Origin: Acidiferrobacteraceae bacterium
GTDB lineage: Bacteria > Pseudomonadota > Gammaproteobacteria > Arenicellales > UBA868
Assembly: GCA_002731295.1 (NCBI GenBank)
Contig: PCBE01000069.1
Span: 10,690-34,605 of the forward strand
Direction: 5' to 3'
DNA: 23,916 bases
In this document: positions 1 to 8,615 of the stretch, piece after piece
How the letters are laid out: every line of letters begins with the position of its first letter
Numbering within the stretch: position 1 is the first letter of the stretch
The notes under the pieces: model-generated
Told to the model about the DNA's origin: nothing
The model's database searches: none
Seen by the model: only the letters and a program-made list of their open reading frames with translations
Position numbers and translations under genes: made by a program

Positions 1-809
1 ATCAGTTGGCGAGCTATGCACTGGATGCGGTCGGTGCGCTCGTTATTCTGCTGGTTGGCTGGTGGATCGCGGGTCGAACTCAGTATCTCGTTCGACGTGC
101 CCTGGATCGTGTGCCTCGAATCGATGACACCCTCAAGCCATTTCTGTCGTCGTCGGTCCGTTATTTTGTCATTGTCATCACCTTTGTTGCGGTGCTCGCG
201 GAATTTGGCGTTCAGACCACCTCAATCATTGCGGTTCTGGGCGCTGCGGGACTTGCAATCGGCCTTGCCCTCCAGGGCACGTTGCAGAACATTGCGGCCG
301 GTATCATGTTGCTGGTTCTCCGGCCCTTCCGCGTTGGAGAGTACATCGATGCCGGCGGTGTATCCGGTACCGTAGACGCGATAAATCTTTTTACCACTGA
401 CATGACCACCTACGACGGCGTTTACCGCTCAGTGCCCAACGCTGAGTTGTGGAATCGCAATATTCTCAACTACAGCCGTAATCCAACCCGTCGACTGGAT
501 ATACCAGTCGGTATTGCCTATGAAGACGATGTCGAGCGGGCCCTCGATCTGCTGTTGTCCCACCTGTCTCAGGATACTCGGGTACTGCCTGACCCTGAAC
601 CCCAAGTTCTAGTCACGGGATTGGGTGATTCATCAGTCGATCTTACGCTTCGCTGCTGGACCAGCAGAACCGATTTCTGGCCTCTTCGGTTCGAACTGAA
701 TAAAAAAGTCAAACTGTGGTTGGATGCTGCTGGCATCAGCATTCCGTTTCCACAGCGAGACGTACACCTCTACCGTACTTCAGCATCAGATCTGAAGGAC
801 TCAGACTGA
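1..809 (+). CDS. mscS: MscS-family mechanosensitive ion channel, 5'-truncated
   Basis: This is a small-conductance mechanosensitive channel of the inner membrane, which opens under membrane tension and releases solutes during hypo-osmotic shock. The reading frame is open to the left edge (codon phase begins at base 3), so the TTG at 6 is probably not the start. Compared with the roughly 286-residue E. coli MscS, about 20 N-terminal residues are missing. Counting from base 6, hydrophobic helices lie at about residues 8-28 and 52-68. The pore helix TM3 spans about 74-105, with the family's glycine/alanine-rich packing (VLGAAGLAIGLALQG). The motif RPFRVGEYI follows at about 106-114 and opens the cytoplasmic beta domain. 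The C-terminal motif AAGISIPFPQRDVHL matches the end of the cytoplasmic vestibule. It is a compact MscS without extra domains. A hairpin begins at its stop codon. Family assignment is firm; the symbol is by similarity. Confidence 0.93.
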   Translation, partial: QLASYALDAVGALVILLVGWWIAGRTQYLVRRALDRVPRIDDTLKPFLSSSVRYFVIVITFVAVLAEFGVQTTSIIAVLGAAGLAIGLALQGTLQNIAAGIMLLVLRPFRVGEYIDAGGVSGTVDAINLFTTDMTTYDGVYRSVPNAELWNRNILNYSRNPTRRLDIPVGIAYEDDVERALDLLLSHLSQDTRVLPDPEPQVLVTGLGDSSVDLTLRCWTSRTDFWPLRFELNKKVKLWLDAAGISIPFPQRDVHLYRTSASDLKDSD

Positions 810-835
810 CCGGTAGCTGAGCGGTTACCGGTTTG
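809..835 (+). terminator. Possible intrinsic terminator of the mscS-like gene
   Basis: A perfect 7-bp inverted repeat, ACCGGTA (809-815) and TACCGGT (826-832), starts at the last base of the channel's stop codon. The 10-nt loop can extend the stem by G-U, C-G and U-G pairs down to a tetraloop. Only a short T run (832-834) follows, so termination may be weak. It would separate the channel from the dehalogenase-like gene. Confidence 0.45.
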
Positions 836-878
836 TAGTCAGTACAGGGTCTGTTGTGACAAATCTCCTTGAGTTACG

Positions 879-2096
879 GTGAATTACCACGCGGACATTA
901 ACACCTCGCCGGTGACTGCCGTCGATAGGGAACGGCGTGATGCTGCGGCGGGCATTCAGACGACCGACAGGTTTGCCCGTTTCAGTCAACGCAATGACAT
1001 GTTCAATCGCGCATTCTGGGATGATGAAATCCGCCGTCCAGAGATGATGGCATTTTTTGATTCATACCGAAAGACACCCAGTTTCCGACGTGGTCGAGGG
1101 TTCGGCCAGAAAGATTTTGCACTGCGTAATGCTGCTTGGGCGGTTTCAGACGAATTTTCCAGTCGTGGAGAGTCGCAAGGTATTCGGGAAGGTTTCAACG
1201 CACCTCTGCAACCCACTGCGCAGGTGGCATCAGAGCAGGTCGAGGTCGAGAGTCGTGACGACATGACGGCTGAGATCAAGCAGATCGCGAAGCTGTTTGG
1301 CGCGGGAATCGTTGGCATAGCCCCGTATGACCCGCGCTGGACATATGCCAACCGGGTAAGCTCGGCCACATTCGAAGAAGACGAAACCGGTTTACCTGAA
1401 GGTCTGACATCGGTCGTGGTATTGGGCCACGAGATGGATAGGGCCTTGGTAGACACCTACCCGTCGGCAGTTGCTGGTGCAGCAACAGGAAATGCCTATT
1501 CTGAAGAGACAGCTACGGTGATTCGTTTATCGCAATACATCCGCAATCTGGGCTGGCAAGCGGTTGGTTCGATGAATGACTCAGCCTTGGCCATCCCCTA
1601 TGCCCTCCAGGCTGGTCTCGGTGAGTATGCCCGTAACCAGCTGGTGATCACGCCGGAGTACGGTCCCAGGGTCAGATTCTCAAAAGTACTGACTGACCTG
1701 CCGTTGGTACACGACCAACCCCGACTGCTTGGGGTCCGCCGGTTCTGTGATGTTTGTACGCGCTGTATTGATGCCTGCCCGGTTAAAGCATTGCCCAGCG
1801 GACCACCCTCAGACGTACAGCTCAACAGATCAGCAATTCAAGGCGTGATCAAGTGGACCTCAGACGCTGAAAAGTGTTTCGGTTTCTGGGCTGATTTACG
1901 CAGCGACTGCGCGATTTGCCTACGGGTTTGTCCCTGGAACAGGGATTTTGGATACTGGTCGAATCGAGTTTGGCGGTGGTTCGCCCGGACGCCGGCCAGG
2001 GGATGGCTGATTAAACTGGAAAACCTCAGCAAGCGGGGAAAGCGTAAACAAAGTACGAACTGGTGGAAGAGGGTCAAGTCGGTTACCCCTCGTTAG
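879..2096 (+). CDS. Reductive-dehalogenase-like protein (corrinoid and two 4Fe-4S clusters), no Tat signal
   Basis: This 405-residue protein belongs to the RdhA/QueG group of cobamide and double-[4Fe-4S] enzymes. RdhA enzymes remove halogens reductively from organohalides. The ferredoxin motif CxxCxxCxxxCP is at C290, C293, C296 and C300. A second set, C333, C344, C347 and C351, completes the pair. Upstream, Y207, N233 and R266 have the same spacing (26 and 33 residues) as the PceA active-site residues Tyr246, Asn272 and Arg305, as I recall them. The flanking text NDSALAIP and EYGPRVR is RdhA-like. Unlike respiratory RdhA, there is no twin-arginine leader; the N-terminus is polar. No RdhB anchor gene lies next to it, and there is no C-terminal flavin/ferredoxin reductase domain as in NpRdhA. 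The tail is basic and tryptophan-rich. The start is GTG with only a weak GAG upstream. The substrate cannot be read from sequence. A QueG-like role is less likely given the active-site pattern. Confidence 0.85.
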   Translation: MNYHADINTSPVTAVDRERRDAAAGIQTTDRFARFSQRNDMFNRAFWDDEIRRPEMMAFFDSYRKTPSFRRGRGFGQKDFALRNAAWAVSDEFSSRGESQGIREGFNAPLQPTAQVASEQVEVESRDDMTAEIKQIAKLFGAGIVGIAPYDPRWTYANRVSSATFEEDETGLPEGLTSVVVLGHEMDRALVDTYPSAVAGAATGNAYSEETATVIRLSQYIRNLGWQAVGSMNDSALAIPYALQAGLGEYARNQLVITPEYGPRVRFSKVLTDLPLVHDQPRLLGVRRFCDVCTRCIDACPVKALPSGPPSDVQLNRSAIQGVIKWTSDAEKCFGFWADLRSDCAICLRVCPWNRDFGYWSNRVWRWFARTPARGWLIKLENLSKRGKRKQSTNWWKRVKSVTPR

Positions 2097-2197
2097 GTTT
2101 TCTGGTTACGGCCTCAATCATCCGCAGAGTCTATAAATGCCTGTTGCCAGCGGCCACTTTGTGCTTGGCTGGCTGAGAAAATGACAGACGAAAGTCC

Positions 2198-3118
2198 ATG
2201 TGCGATACCGAATTAACTCGCCAGCGGTTCTGGTTAGGTAGTGCCGCTGCCTTGATGTCGGCCGTTTCGTTCTCGTCCAATGTCGCACTGTCGAAGCTGG
2301 CTTATGACTTTGGCACGAACCTGCATGCACTCAACCTAATCCGGGCGTCTGTTTTTCTAGGGTGTTTGATAGTGGCGGTATGGCTCTCTGGTTCTCGAGT
2401 TTCTATAAAGCGAGCCGAGATTTATCGTTGTTTGTTACTCGGCGTATTGCTGTGTGCCGAGATGTATCTGTTATTGGCCTCGATTCTTTTTATCCCAGTC
2501 GCTCTGTCTATACTCGTTTTCTATACGTATCCGATAATGATCGCCCTTTGGACCTGGCGCTCGGGGCGAAGTGATTTTTCTTACTTTGGCCTTTGTGTCA
2601 TGGCACTGGCCTTCATGGGTTTGATCATTGCCTTGGCTGGATCGGATAATCTGTTGGCGGGCTGGGATGTCAGAATTGGTATTGCACTGTCTCTGATTGC
2701 TGCCACCTGCCTGGCGGCTTTACTGCTGTTTAGCGAGCGGGTACTGGAAAGACTGCCAGCAAAGATCATGATGCTTTATATGTTGTTGAGTGCAACGGCT
2801 GTGGTGGGTTTCGTGTCCCTGTTTATCGTTGAGTTAACATGGCCGGCGTCTCCTGTGGGCTGGCTGGCGTTGTGCGGCAGCGCTGTCTTATACGTTACAG
2901 CCACGCTGTTGTTATTCAAGGCAGTTGACTTGGTTGGATCCCTGCAGACAGCCATCATTGATAACACCTCTCCCGTATGGGCTATGATTCTAGGGGTCAT
3001 TGTGCTGGGGCAGTGGCTGACTGCACAACAGGTGATGGGCGCGAGTGTCACGGTTGTCGCGGTGATGTTACTGCAGTGGATAGCGCGGCCAAAAACCTCA
3101 GTAGGCGCGGCGGACTGA
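2198..3118 (+). CDS. EamA/DMT-family permease
   Basis: This 306-residue protein belongs to the drug/metabolite transporter superfamily, inner-membrane carriers that usually export amino acids, metabolites or drugs. It shows about ten hydrophobic segments arranged as two EamA repeats. The first begins near residue 14 with the typical small-residue and serine-rich helix (SAVSFSSNVALSKLA), and the second near residue 155. Proline in the fourth helix region (FYTYPIMIALW) and the late motif DNTSPVWAMILGVIVLGQ are characteristic of EamA domain ends. The ATG at 2198 has no clear ribosome-binding site. It lies 101 bases after the dehalogenase-like gene on the same strand and converges with the GST gene. 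Substrate unknown; export of a product of neighbouring detoxification enzymes is possible but unproven. Confidence 0.85.
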   Translation: MCDTELTRQRFWLGSAAALMSAVSFSSNVALSKLAYDFGTNLHALNLIRASVFLGCLIVAVWLSGSRVSIKRAEIYRCLLLGVLLCAEMYLLLASILFIPVALSILVFYTYPIMIALWTWRSGRSDFSYFGLCVMALAFMGLIIALAGSDNLLAGWDVRIGIALSLIAATCLAALLLFSERVLERLPAKIMMLYMLLSATAVVGFVSLFIVELTWPASPVGWLALCGSAVLYVTATLLLFKAVDLVGSLQTAIIDNTSPVWAMILGVIVLGQWLTAQQVMGASVTVVAVMLLQWIARPKTSVGAAD

Positions 3119-3191
3119 TTCTAGGGTCTTCTATCTAAACCGGTAGCAGGCCCGGTGCCTCGAAACTGGGCTCGATTGGATACTCAACAAA

Positions 3192-3854
3192 TTAGTAGCC
3201 ATTGGCAGCAAATGTTTTCGCAACCCCAGGTCGCTTGAGCATTTCGGCATAGTTACGTTCGACATTAATATACCGCTGATTTTCCGGTATGTTTGCGACT
3301 GTAGACGAGGACAGTATCCGGACCTGGATTGCTGGATCCCATCCACCAAGCATATTGAGGTAAATATCGGCTGTGCTGAGTCCGCTGCTCAGAAAGAAAG
3401 GTCCTTCTGTCAGGCCCAGTGACTGTTCAACAAAGGCCATAATCGTGTCTAGTTTTGATGATGCACGGGATATAACGGCAGCGGATCCCTCGGGGTCATC
3501 CGTGTAGAGTGAGCTGTACATTTTTAGCAGTAGGGCCTCCTGTAGGGTGTTGGTGAGGTAAACCATCCATTGTAGATAACGGGAGCGCTCGGGATGATCT
3601 AAGGGAGGACTAAGCTGTGTTTGAGAATGCTTGTCAGCCAAATAGATAGAAATAGCAGCGGATTCGATCATGACCTGGTCATCGAATACCAGCGTTGGTA
3701 TTCGGCCATGTGGGTTGAGCTTCAGGTATTCCGGATCACGTTCGGTGTCTTCTGAAATATCCACTTCGATGAGTTCGTAGGGGGCGCCGGCTTCCTCTAG
3801 TACGCACTGAGGAGTAAGACTGGCCGCACCTAGCGAACCGTATAACGTATACAT
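3192..3854 (-). CDS. Glutathione S-transferase family protein
   Basis: This is a cytosolic GST-fold protein of 220 residues. The N-terminal thioredoxin-like domain (about 1-78) contains the cis-proline motif GRIPTL (P53) and the glutathione gamma-glutamyl contact ESAAI (E64, S65). The all-helical C-terminal domain (about 88-220) contains the capping motif STADIY around D163. In other GSTs these residues bind glutathione for conjugation or thiol exchange on electrophiles. I chose ATG 3854 over the upstream in-frame GTG at 3875 because AAGGAGAA sits 7 bases before 3854, giving the usual N-terminus MYTLYGSLGAAS. It lies downstream of the TesA-like gene on the same strand, about 160 bases away, and converges with the EamA gene. 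Several GST classes assist in dehalogenation or ether cleavage; whether this one does is not shown by sequence. Confidence 0.9.
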   Translation of the reverse strand: MYTLYGSLGAASLTPQCVLEEAGAPYELIEVDISEDTERDPEYLKLNPHGRIPTLVFDDQVMIESAAISIYLADKHSQTQLSPPLDHPERSRYLQWMVYLTNTLQEALLLKMYSSLYTDDPEGSAAVISRASSKLDTIMAFVEQSLGLTEGPFFLSSGLSTADIYLNMLGGWDPAIQVRILSSSTVANIPENQRYINVERNYAEMLKRPGVAKTFAANGY

Positions 3855-4012
3855 GGGCTGTTCTCCTTGAGTCACGTCGGTATTGTTCCAGATAAAGGTG
3901 ATCTGACGGTGAGTTTAGCGCCGGCTGTACAGCACAGCCAGGTCTGAATTCGAGTGAGGGGTTTTAGGTACCCCAGTTGGAACCTGTTCGAATCTGACTC
4001 ATCCGATCACGA

Positions 4013-4621
4013 TCAATCGTGGTTCAATAGTGGCGCCAGAACCGGCCAAAGGTTGTCTAGAATCATAGGTTGTGCAAGAGATGATGGGTGCAGGCGGTCA
4101 TCCAGCATCAGTTCAGGCTGGTCGTGGATGCCGTCGAGAATAAAAGGCAGAAAATGCAACGTGTAACGCTTGGCCAATTCTGTGTAAACGTCACGGAACT
4201 TACGGGTGTAATCTGCACCATAGTTGGAAGGAAGTAGGACACCCACCAGCACTACGTCGCTACCCTCAGCCAGGGAATGGCTGATGATGTAATCTAGATC
4301 ATCACGAATCGAGACGATCGGTGCTCCTCTCAATCCATCGTTGGCACCGAGTTCAAGGATCAATATCTTGGGTTGCCACTCTGTGAGCAGTTCCGGTAGT
4401 CGATTTCTGCCGCCTGTTGCTGTTTCCCCACTGATGCTGGCATTGATTACGTCGTACACATGTCCCTTTTGCGATAATCGTGATCTCAACAGTTCAGGCC
4501 AGCTGTCGGCGAGCGCAATACCGTAGCCGGCACTGAGACTGTCACCGAGAATCACAATGTTTTCCGCGTCGGACTTTATGGGCAACAATAAAGCGAACAG
4601 CACCAGGAATAGACGAAACAT
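4013..4621 (-). CDS. tesA: TesA-like GDSL lysophospholipase/arylesterase, secreted
   Basis: This SGNH/GDSL hydrolase of 202 residues resembles TesA, the periplasmic acyl-CoA thioesterase I / lysophospholipase L1 / arylesterase. A hydrophobic signal segment occupies residues 1-19. Catalytic blocks are visible in order: GDSLS with nucleophile S28, a glycine in SGETATGG near 64-71, N94 in GANDG, and the D175/H178 pair in DDRLHPS. Length fits mature TesA plus leader. An in-frame ORF extends upstream to 4765, but that part runs antisense through the ABC ATPase gene and would bury the signal peptide, so ATG 4621 is preferred. There is no convincing ribosome-binding site. Its start codon overlaps that of the divergent ABC ATPase, the same neighbour as in E. 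coli (tesA-ybbA-ybbP). The link with the ABC system is conserved context; the joint function is not established. Confidence 0.92.
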   Translation of the reverse strand: MFRLFLVLFALLLPIKSDAENIVILGDSLSAGYGIALADSWPELLRSRLSQKGHVYDVINASISGETATGGRNRLPELLTEWQPKILILELGANDGLRGAPIVSIRDDLDYIISHSLAEGSDVVLVGVLLPSNYGADYTRKFRDVYTELAKRYTLHFLPFILDGIHDQPELMLDDRLHPSSLAQPMILDNLWPVLAPLLNHD

Positions 4622-5291
4622 GAAACCGATTGTCACTGCGGACGACGTGTCCCGGCAAGTGAAAACACCGGATGGAGAATTGAGCATACTCGATGGGATT
4701 ACCCTGACAGTCATGCCGGGTGATGCGGTCGCCATCACCGGGCCATCGGGTTCGGGCAAATCCACCTTACTGGCGTTACTGGCAGGTCTGGAAGATCCGA
4801 CCAGCGGCTTGGTTCATCTCCTCGGTAAAGAGCTCGGCATATTGAACCAGGATGAAAAAGCAGCACTTCGGGCAGGCAATGTTGGATTCGTTTTTCAGAC
4901 CTTCCATCTGCTGGCAGGCTTGAGTGCGATTGAAAACGTTGAGATCGCATTGGAACTCGCCGGTTACGACAACACTCGACCTGCTGCGGCAGATCTGCTC
5001 GATCGCGTGGGATTGACTGACCGGGTGAACCATTATCCGTCACAACTGTCCGGTGGTGAGCAGCAGCGGGTTGCGCTGGCCAGGGCCTTTGTTGTAAATC
5101 CGAAGGTGTTGTTTGCTGATGAGCCCACCGGCAATCTTGATGCGGCAAGCAGTGGCCTTATTGCGGATTTGTTTTTCGATCTTCGCCAACAGTTTGGAAG
5201 TGCCCTACTGCTGGTGACTCACGATGCTTCGCTGGCTGACCGCTGTGATCGGATTTTGACACTCGGCGTCGGTGGGCGACTGCAGTCTTGA
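4620..5291 (+). CDS. ybbA: ABC transporter ATPase, LolD/YbbA type
   Basis: This 223-residue nucleotide-binding subunit belongs to the LolD/MacB/YbbA group. Walker A GPSGSGKST is at 41-49, the Q-loop Q93 in VFQTFHLL, the signature LSGGEQQR at 143-150, Walker B VLFADEP at 163-169, the D-loop around 173, and the switch histidine H201 in VTHDAS. These ATPases power FtsX-type permeases and are thought to drive mechanical extraction or periplasmic work rather than classical import. I chose ATG 4620, preceded by AGGAA 11 bases upstream, over the longer frame beginning at 4557 because the alignment to family members begins near MKPIVTADDV. It overlaps the permease gene by 4 bases (TTGA), so the two are translationally coupled. 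Divergent to the TesA-like gene with overlapping start codons. Confidence 0.95.
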   Translation: MKPIVTADDVSRQVKTPDGELSILDGITLTVMPGDAVAITGPSGSGKSTLLALLAGLEDPTSGLVHLLGKELGILNQDEKAALRAGNVGFVFQTFHLLAGLSAIENVEIALELAGYDNTRPAAADLLDRVGLTDRVNHYPSQLSGGEQQRVALARAFVVNPKVLFADEPTGNLDAASSGLIADLFFDLRQQFGSALLLVTHDASLADRCDRILTLGVGGRLQS

Positions 5292-7780
5292 TTGCCGTCA
5301 GGAATAGCGTGCTGCTTTTTCGGCGCGACTGGCGTGAAGCTGGTCTTCCGGCAATCGCGTTGGCGCTGGTGGTTGCGGTATTGGCCGTGACATCGGTTGG
5401 TATATTTAATGAGCGTGTGTGGGAGGCTATGCAAAGCCGGGCTGCGCAGAGTCTCGGTGGCGATCTGGTACTGCAGGCCCATGATCCCATCGCCTCAAGA
5501 GTAGTGGACCAGGCGAAGATTTTAGGACTTGAACTGAGTCAGCAGGTCGAATTTCCCAGCATGATTCTGACCGCAGCGGGATCACCACGCTTGGTATCAG
5601 TGAAGGCGGTGGATGAGAAATATCCCCTTCGCGGAACTGCCGAGGTGGCCGAGCAGCCCTATGGTCAAGGTTCTGCGGCCGGCAAGATTCCAGCCACTGG
5701 AGAAAGCTGGGCACATTCGCGCTTGTTTGCAGAAGCCCAGTTCGATACCGGTGATATCGTTCAGCTGGGTGAGAAATCTTTTAAGGTCTCGCATGCGCTG
5801 ATCACTGAACCCGATGACTTCGGTTCATTTTTCCGTATGGCTGCGCCGCGGATCATGATCCGACTGTCGGATCTCAGTGCGACAGGACTCATCACACCAT
5901 CGAGTCGGGTGCATTACCGGATTCAGCTGGCGGGTACTCGGGATTCACTGAACGCGTTCTCGAAATGGCTAGATCGACAGGATTTCGGAGGACTTGAACG
6001 GCGGAGTGTGCAGGACGCTCAACCCAGTGTCCGAACCGCGCTTGAGCGGGCTTCGAATTTCCTTGGGCTGGCCAGCTTGTCGGTGGTGATCGTAGCTGGG
6101 GCCGGTATATTCATTGCAGCGCGTTTTTATGCTCGCAGGCAATCGACGACTGCGGCTGTCATGCGCTGCTTGGGTGCGAGCCAGAGACGGATCCTTAGGA
6201 TTTTCATTTTCCGGTTGGTACGGGTTGCACTGACTGCCTCCTTGGTTGGTGGTTTTCTGGGTTATGCGGGACAGTCATTTCTATCTGTTCTCGCCGAAGA
6301 AAAACTCGGCTTGTCGCTTGCTCCTCCTTCTCTTTGGCCATTGTTGACGGGGATATTAATCGGGCTGATTACGGCGCTGGGTTTCGGACTCGCGCCACTG
6401 CTCAAGCTGCCTACTGTCTCAGTATTAGGGATCCTGCGCGGAGAAGAAGGCGTGCCCCCGCCTTCAATGTGGTTAACGATCGGACTGGCGGTGTTCACCA
6501 GCGGTGGACTGATCTTCTGGCAAGCCGATGAGACTGTGCTTACCTTGTGGGTCATGGGGTTGACAGTTTGTTTGGTGGCCGGGCTTACATTTGGGGGATG
6601 GATGATCCTCTGGCTGGTCACACAGATTCGGGGTTCGCGTCCGACCACTCGATATGTTATGTCTTCTGTGGGGGGTCGACGCGGAATGGGTGTGATACAG
6701 ATACTTGCTTTTGGTCTTGGCATTACCGCGTTGTTGATGGTGACAGTCATGCGTACACAGTTAATGGAGGGCTGGATGAATTCGCTCCCAAGCGATACAC
6801 CAAACCGGTTTTTGATGAACATCCAGCCTGACCAGCGGGCTTCGTTGATGAAATTCTTTGCCGAGGAGAACCTGACCACGCCGGGGTTGTATTCTATGAC
6901 CCGGGGTCGATGGGTCGGGCACAACGGCAAACCAGTGGAGCCACAGTCGTTTGCCACACTTCAAGCTCAGCGTTTTGCCGCCCGCGAGTTCAATCTCTCT
7001 CCCTCAGACGATCTTCCACAAACCAACCGCATCGTCAGCGGAACATGGTGGACAGCGGGCCAGAACGATGAGCACCTGTTATCGCTGGAAAGAGAGTTTG
7101 CGCAGACCCTCGGCGTTGGTATTGGTGATGAGATGACCTTCCGTGTTGCCGGGGTCGATCTGACCGGTCGGGTGAGCAATCTGCGAGAGGTTGCCTGGGA
7201 CAGTTTCGAGGTTAATTTTTTTGTCATTACCACACCTGCCTTTTTGGTAGATCGGCCCGGAATGCTCATTACCAGTTTTTTCCTGCCAGCCGAGAATACC
7301 GATACGACGATCCGGCTGATCAATCAGTTTCCGTCTGTTACCCTGTTTGATGTCGATTCTCTGATGCAACAGGTTCGACAGATCATTCAGCAGGCCAGCG
7401 TGGCGGTACAGTATGTTTTCATTTTCACGCTGTTGGCTGGAATCGCAGTACTGACGGCAGCAGTGCAAGCAAGCGCAACAGAGCGCAGCCGGGATGCTGC
7501 GGTACTTCGAGCACTCGGGGCGAGTACTCAGCGCTTGTGGCTGACTCAGTTCTTCGAATTTGCGCTGCTGGGAGCTGTTGCCGGGTTGCTGGCAGCGACG
7601 AGTGCTGTTGCCACTGCCTCGATTCTGGCAACAGAAGTATTCGGGTTTACGTTGTCCCCAGGATGGTGGGTATGGGGCCTGGGGTGTATCGGTGGAGCAC
7701 TGGGGATCGGAGTGGCTGGTACGGCAGCACTCCGACCAGTTGTGTCTAGGGCGCCCTTGAAGAGCCTGATTTCAGATTGA
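5288..7780 (+). CDS. ybbP: FtsX-like ABC permease, YbbP type
   Basis: This 830-residue inner-membrane permease partners the preceding ATPase. One hydrophobic segment at about 18-40 is followed by a large periplasmic domain (about 45-255). A first FtsX core follows at about 258-380, containing AVMRCLGAS, then a pair of helices near 395-445, another helix near 467-487, a second periplasmic domain (about 490-700), and the second FtsX core at about 705-825, containing AVLRALGAS. This duplicated ten-helix-like layout is that of YbbP, a family of roughly 800 residues, so the gene appears complete. The TTG start at 5288 overlaps the ATPase stop codon. YbbA/YbbP with TesA is a conserved group of uncertain physiological role, proposed to deal with lipids or lipid-linked compounds at the envelope. 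The next gene starts 19 bases downstream. Confidence 0.93.
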   Translation: MIAVRNSVLLFRRDWREAGLPAIALALVVAVLAVTSVGIFNERVWEAMQSRAAQSLGGDLVLQAHDPIASRVVDQAKILGLELSQQVEFPSMILTAAGSPRLVSVKAVDEKYPLRGTAEVAEQPYGQGSAAGKIPATGESWAHSRLFAEAQFDTGDIVQLGEKSFKVSHALITEPDDFGSFFRMAAPRIMIRLSDLSATGLITPSSRVHYRIQLAGTRDSLNAFSKWLDRQDFGGLERRSVQDAQPSVRTALERASNFLGLASLSVVIVAGAGIFIAARFYARRQSTTAAVMRCLGASQRRILRIFIFRLVRVALTASLVGGFLGYAGQSFLSVLAEEKLGLSLAPPSLWPLLTGILIGLITALGFGLAPLLKLPTVSVLGILRGEEGVPPPSMWLTIGLAVFTSGGLIFWQADETVLTLWVMGLTVCLVAGLTFGGWMILWLVTQIRGSRPTTRYVMSSVGGRRGMGVIQILAFGLGITALLMVTVMRTQLMEGWMNSLPSDTPNRFLMNIQPDQRASLMKFFAEENLTTPGLYSMTRGRWVGHNGKPVEPQSFATLQAQRFAAREFNLSPSDDLPQTNRIVSGTWWTAGQNDEHLLSLEREFAQTLGVGIGDEMTFRVAGVDLTGRVSNLREVAWDSFEVNFFVITTPAFLVDRPGMLITSFFLPAENTDTTIRLINQFPSVTLFDVDSLMQQVRQIIQQASVAVQYVFIFTLLAGIAVLTAAVQASATERSRDAAVLRALGASTQRLWLTQFFEFALLGAVAGLLAATSAVATASILATEVFGFTLSPGWWVWGLGCIGGALGIGVAGTAALRPVVSRAPLKSLISD

Positions 7781-7799
7781 GAATGGAGCTAAACAGACC

Positions 7800-8615
7800 G
7801 TGTTGACGTCAGCTGAAAAACAGCAAAGAGATGCCATGGATGCCTTTTACGAGCATGCGCAGCATCCCGCGATGCTGAAGATTGAGCGCCAGATCTGCGG
7901 CTGTGACTACGGCGCCAGTAGCTGGACGACACGGTCAGAAGCGGATCGCATGGCCGTCCTACTCGAGCTTAGGCCGGGGTCCAGACTGCTCGACGTAGGT
8001 TCGGGTTCCGGCTGGCCGGGTCTTTATCTGTCCCGAACAACGGGTTGTGACTTGGCCCTGGTTGATCTCCCGGCTTTCGGCTTGAAGATTGCCCAAACGA
8101 GGCGGATGAAAGAAACCAGTAATTCATCTGTCTGGCTGGCGCTAGCAGATGCTGCTGCACTGCCTTTTGCCGACGCTAGTTTCGATGCGGTATGCCACGC
8201 GGATCTGTTGTGTTGCCTGTTGTGCAAAAAGGCGGTGCTGCGAGCTTGTCAGAACATATTGCGTCCAGGCAGGCCGATGGTGTTCAGTGTGATTTCGATC
8301 CCCCCGAGATTGTCGGAATCTGATCACCGCCGTGCATTGGAGGCTGGCCCGGAATTTGTAGCATCAAAGAGCAGTTATCGATCGCTGCTTGCGCAAACAG
8401 GGTGGACAGTAGAGGAACAACAGGACGTGACAGAGTCGTTTACACAGCTGACGGTAGATCGACTCGAGGCCGAACGGGCCTACCACGATGAACTCGTGTT
8501 GTCGGCCGGTCCTGAGACTGTGGAAAGGCGGATCAAGAACCTCGAAGAACGGCGAGATGCCTTGGCTGACGGTTTACTCAAGCGTGAGCTTTTTGTTGTG
8601 AAGTCAGCCAGATGA
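7800..8615 (+). CDS. Class I SAM-dependent methyltransferase, target unknown
   Basis: This 271-residue cytosolic enzyme has a Rossmann-type SAM-binding fold. Motif I is DVGSGSG at 65-71, the acidic end of strand 2 is at D89 in ALVDLP, motif II/III is LADAAALPF near 115-123, and FDAVCHADLL begins motif IV. It is similar to the Methyltransf_11/25 group that acts on small molecules. A C-terminal helical extension (about 215-262) is charged and rich in Arg/Glu and may form a coiled coil. A cysteine-rich stretch (C138, C139, C142) follows motif IV. The start is GTG 7800 (TTG 7803 is possible), with GGAG about 11 bases upstream. It sits 19 bases after ybbP and overlaps the MFS gene by 4 bases (ATGA), suggesting co-translation with that transporter. 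The substrate cannot be inferred. Confidence 0.85.
   Translation: MLTSAEKQQRDAMDAFYEHAQHPAMLKIERQICGCDYGASSWTTRSEADRMAVLLELRPGSRLLDVGSGSGWPGLYLSRTTGCDLALVDLPAFGLKIAQTRRMKETSNSSVWLALADAAALPFADASFDAVCHADLLCCLLCKKAVLRACQNILRPGRPMVFSVISIPPRLSESDHRRALEAGPEFVASKSSYRSLLAQTGWTVEEQQDVTESFTQLTVDRLEAERAYHDELVLSAGPETVERRIKNLEERRDALADGLLKRELFVVKSAR

Noticed and set aside
986..1456. 156-codon minus-strand frame
   Set aside because: Antisense to the RdhA-like gene; its composition looks like a shadow frame with no domain.
3923..3974. Two short hairpins (GGCTGT/ACAGCC and GGGGT/ACCCC) between the TesA-like and GST genes
   Set aside because: The stems are only 5-6 bp and no T run follows on the leftward strand, so a terminator is not supported.
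4622..4765. N-terminal extension of the TesA-like frame to 4765
   Set aside because: It would place 48 residues before an obvious signal peptide and runs antisense through the ABC ATPase gene; ATG 4621 fits the family.
6262..6957. 231-codon open frame on the minus strand inside the YbbP-like permease gene
   Set aside because: It is fully antisense to a strongly supported membrane protein gene, and its translation shows no coherent domain, only proline/serine/threonine-rich text.
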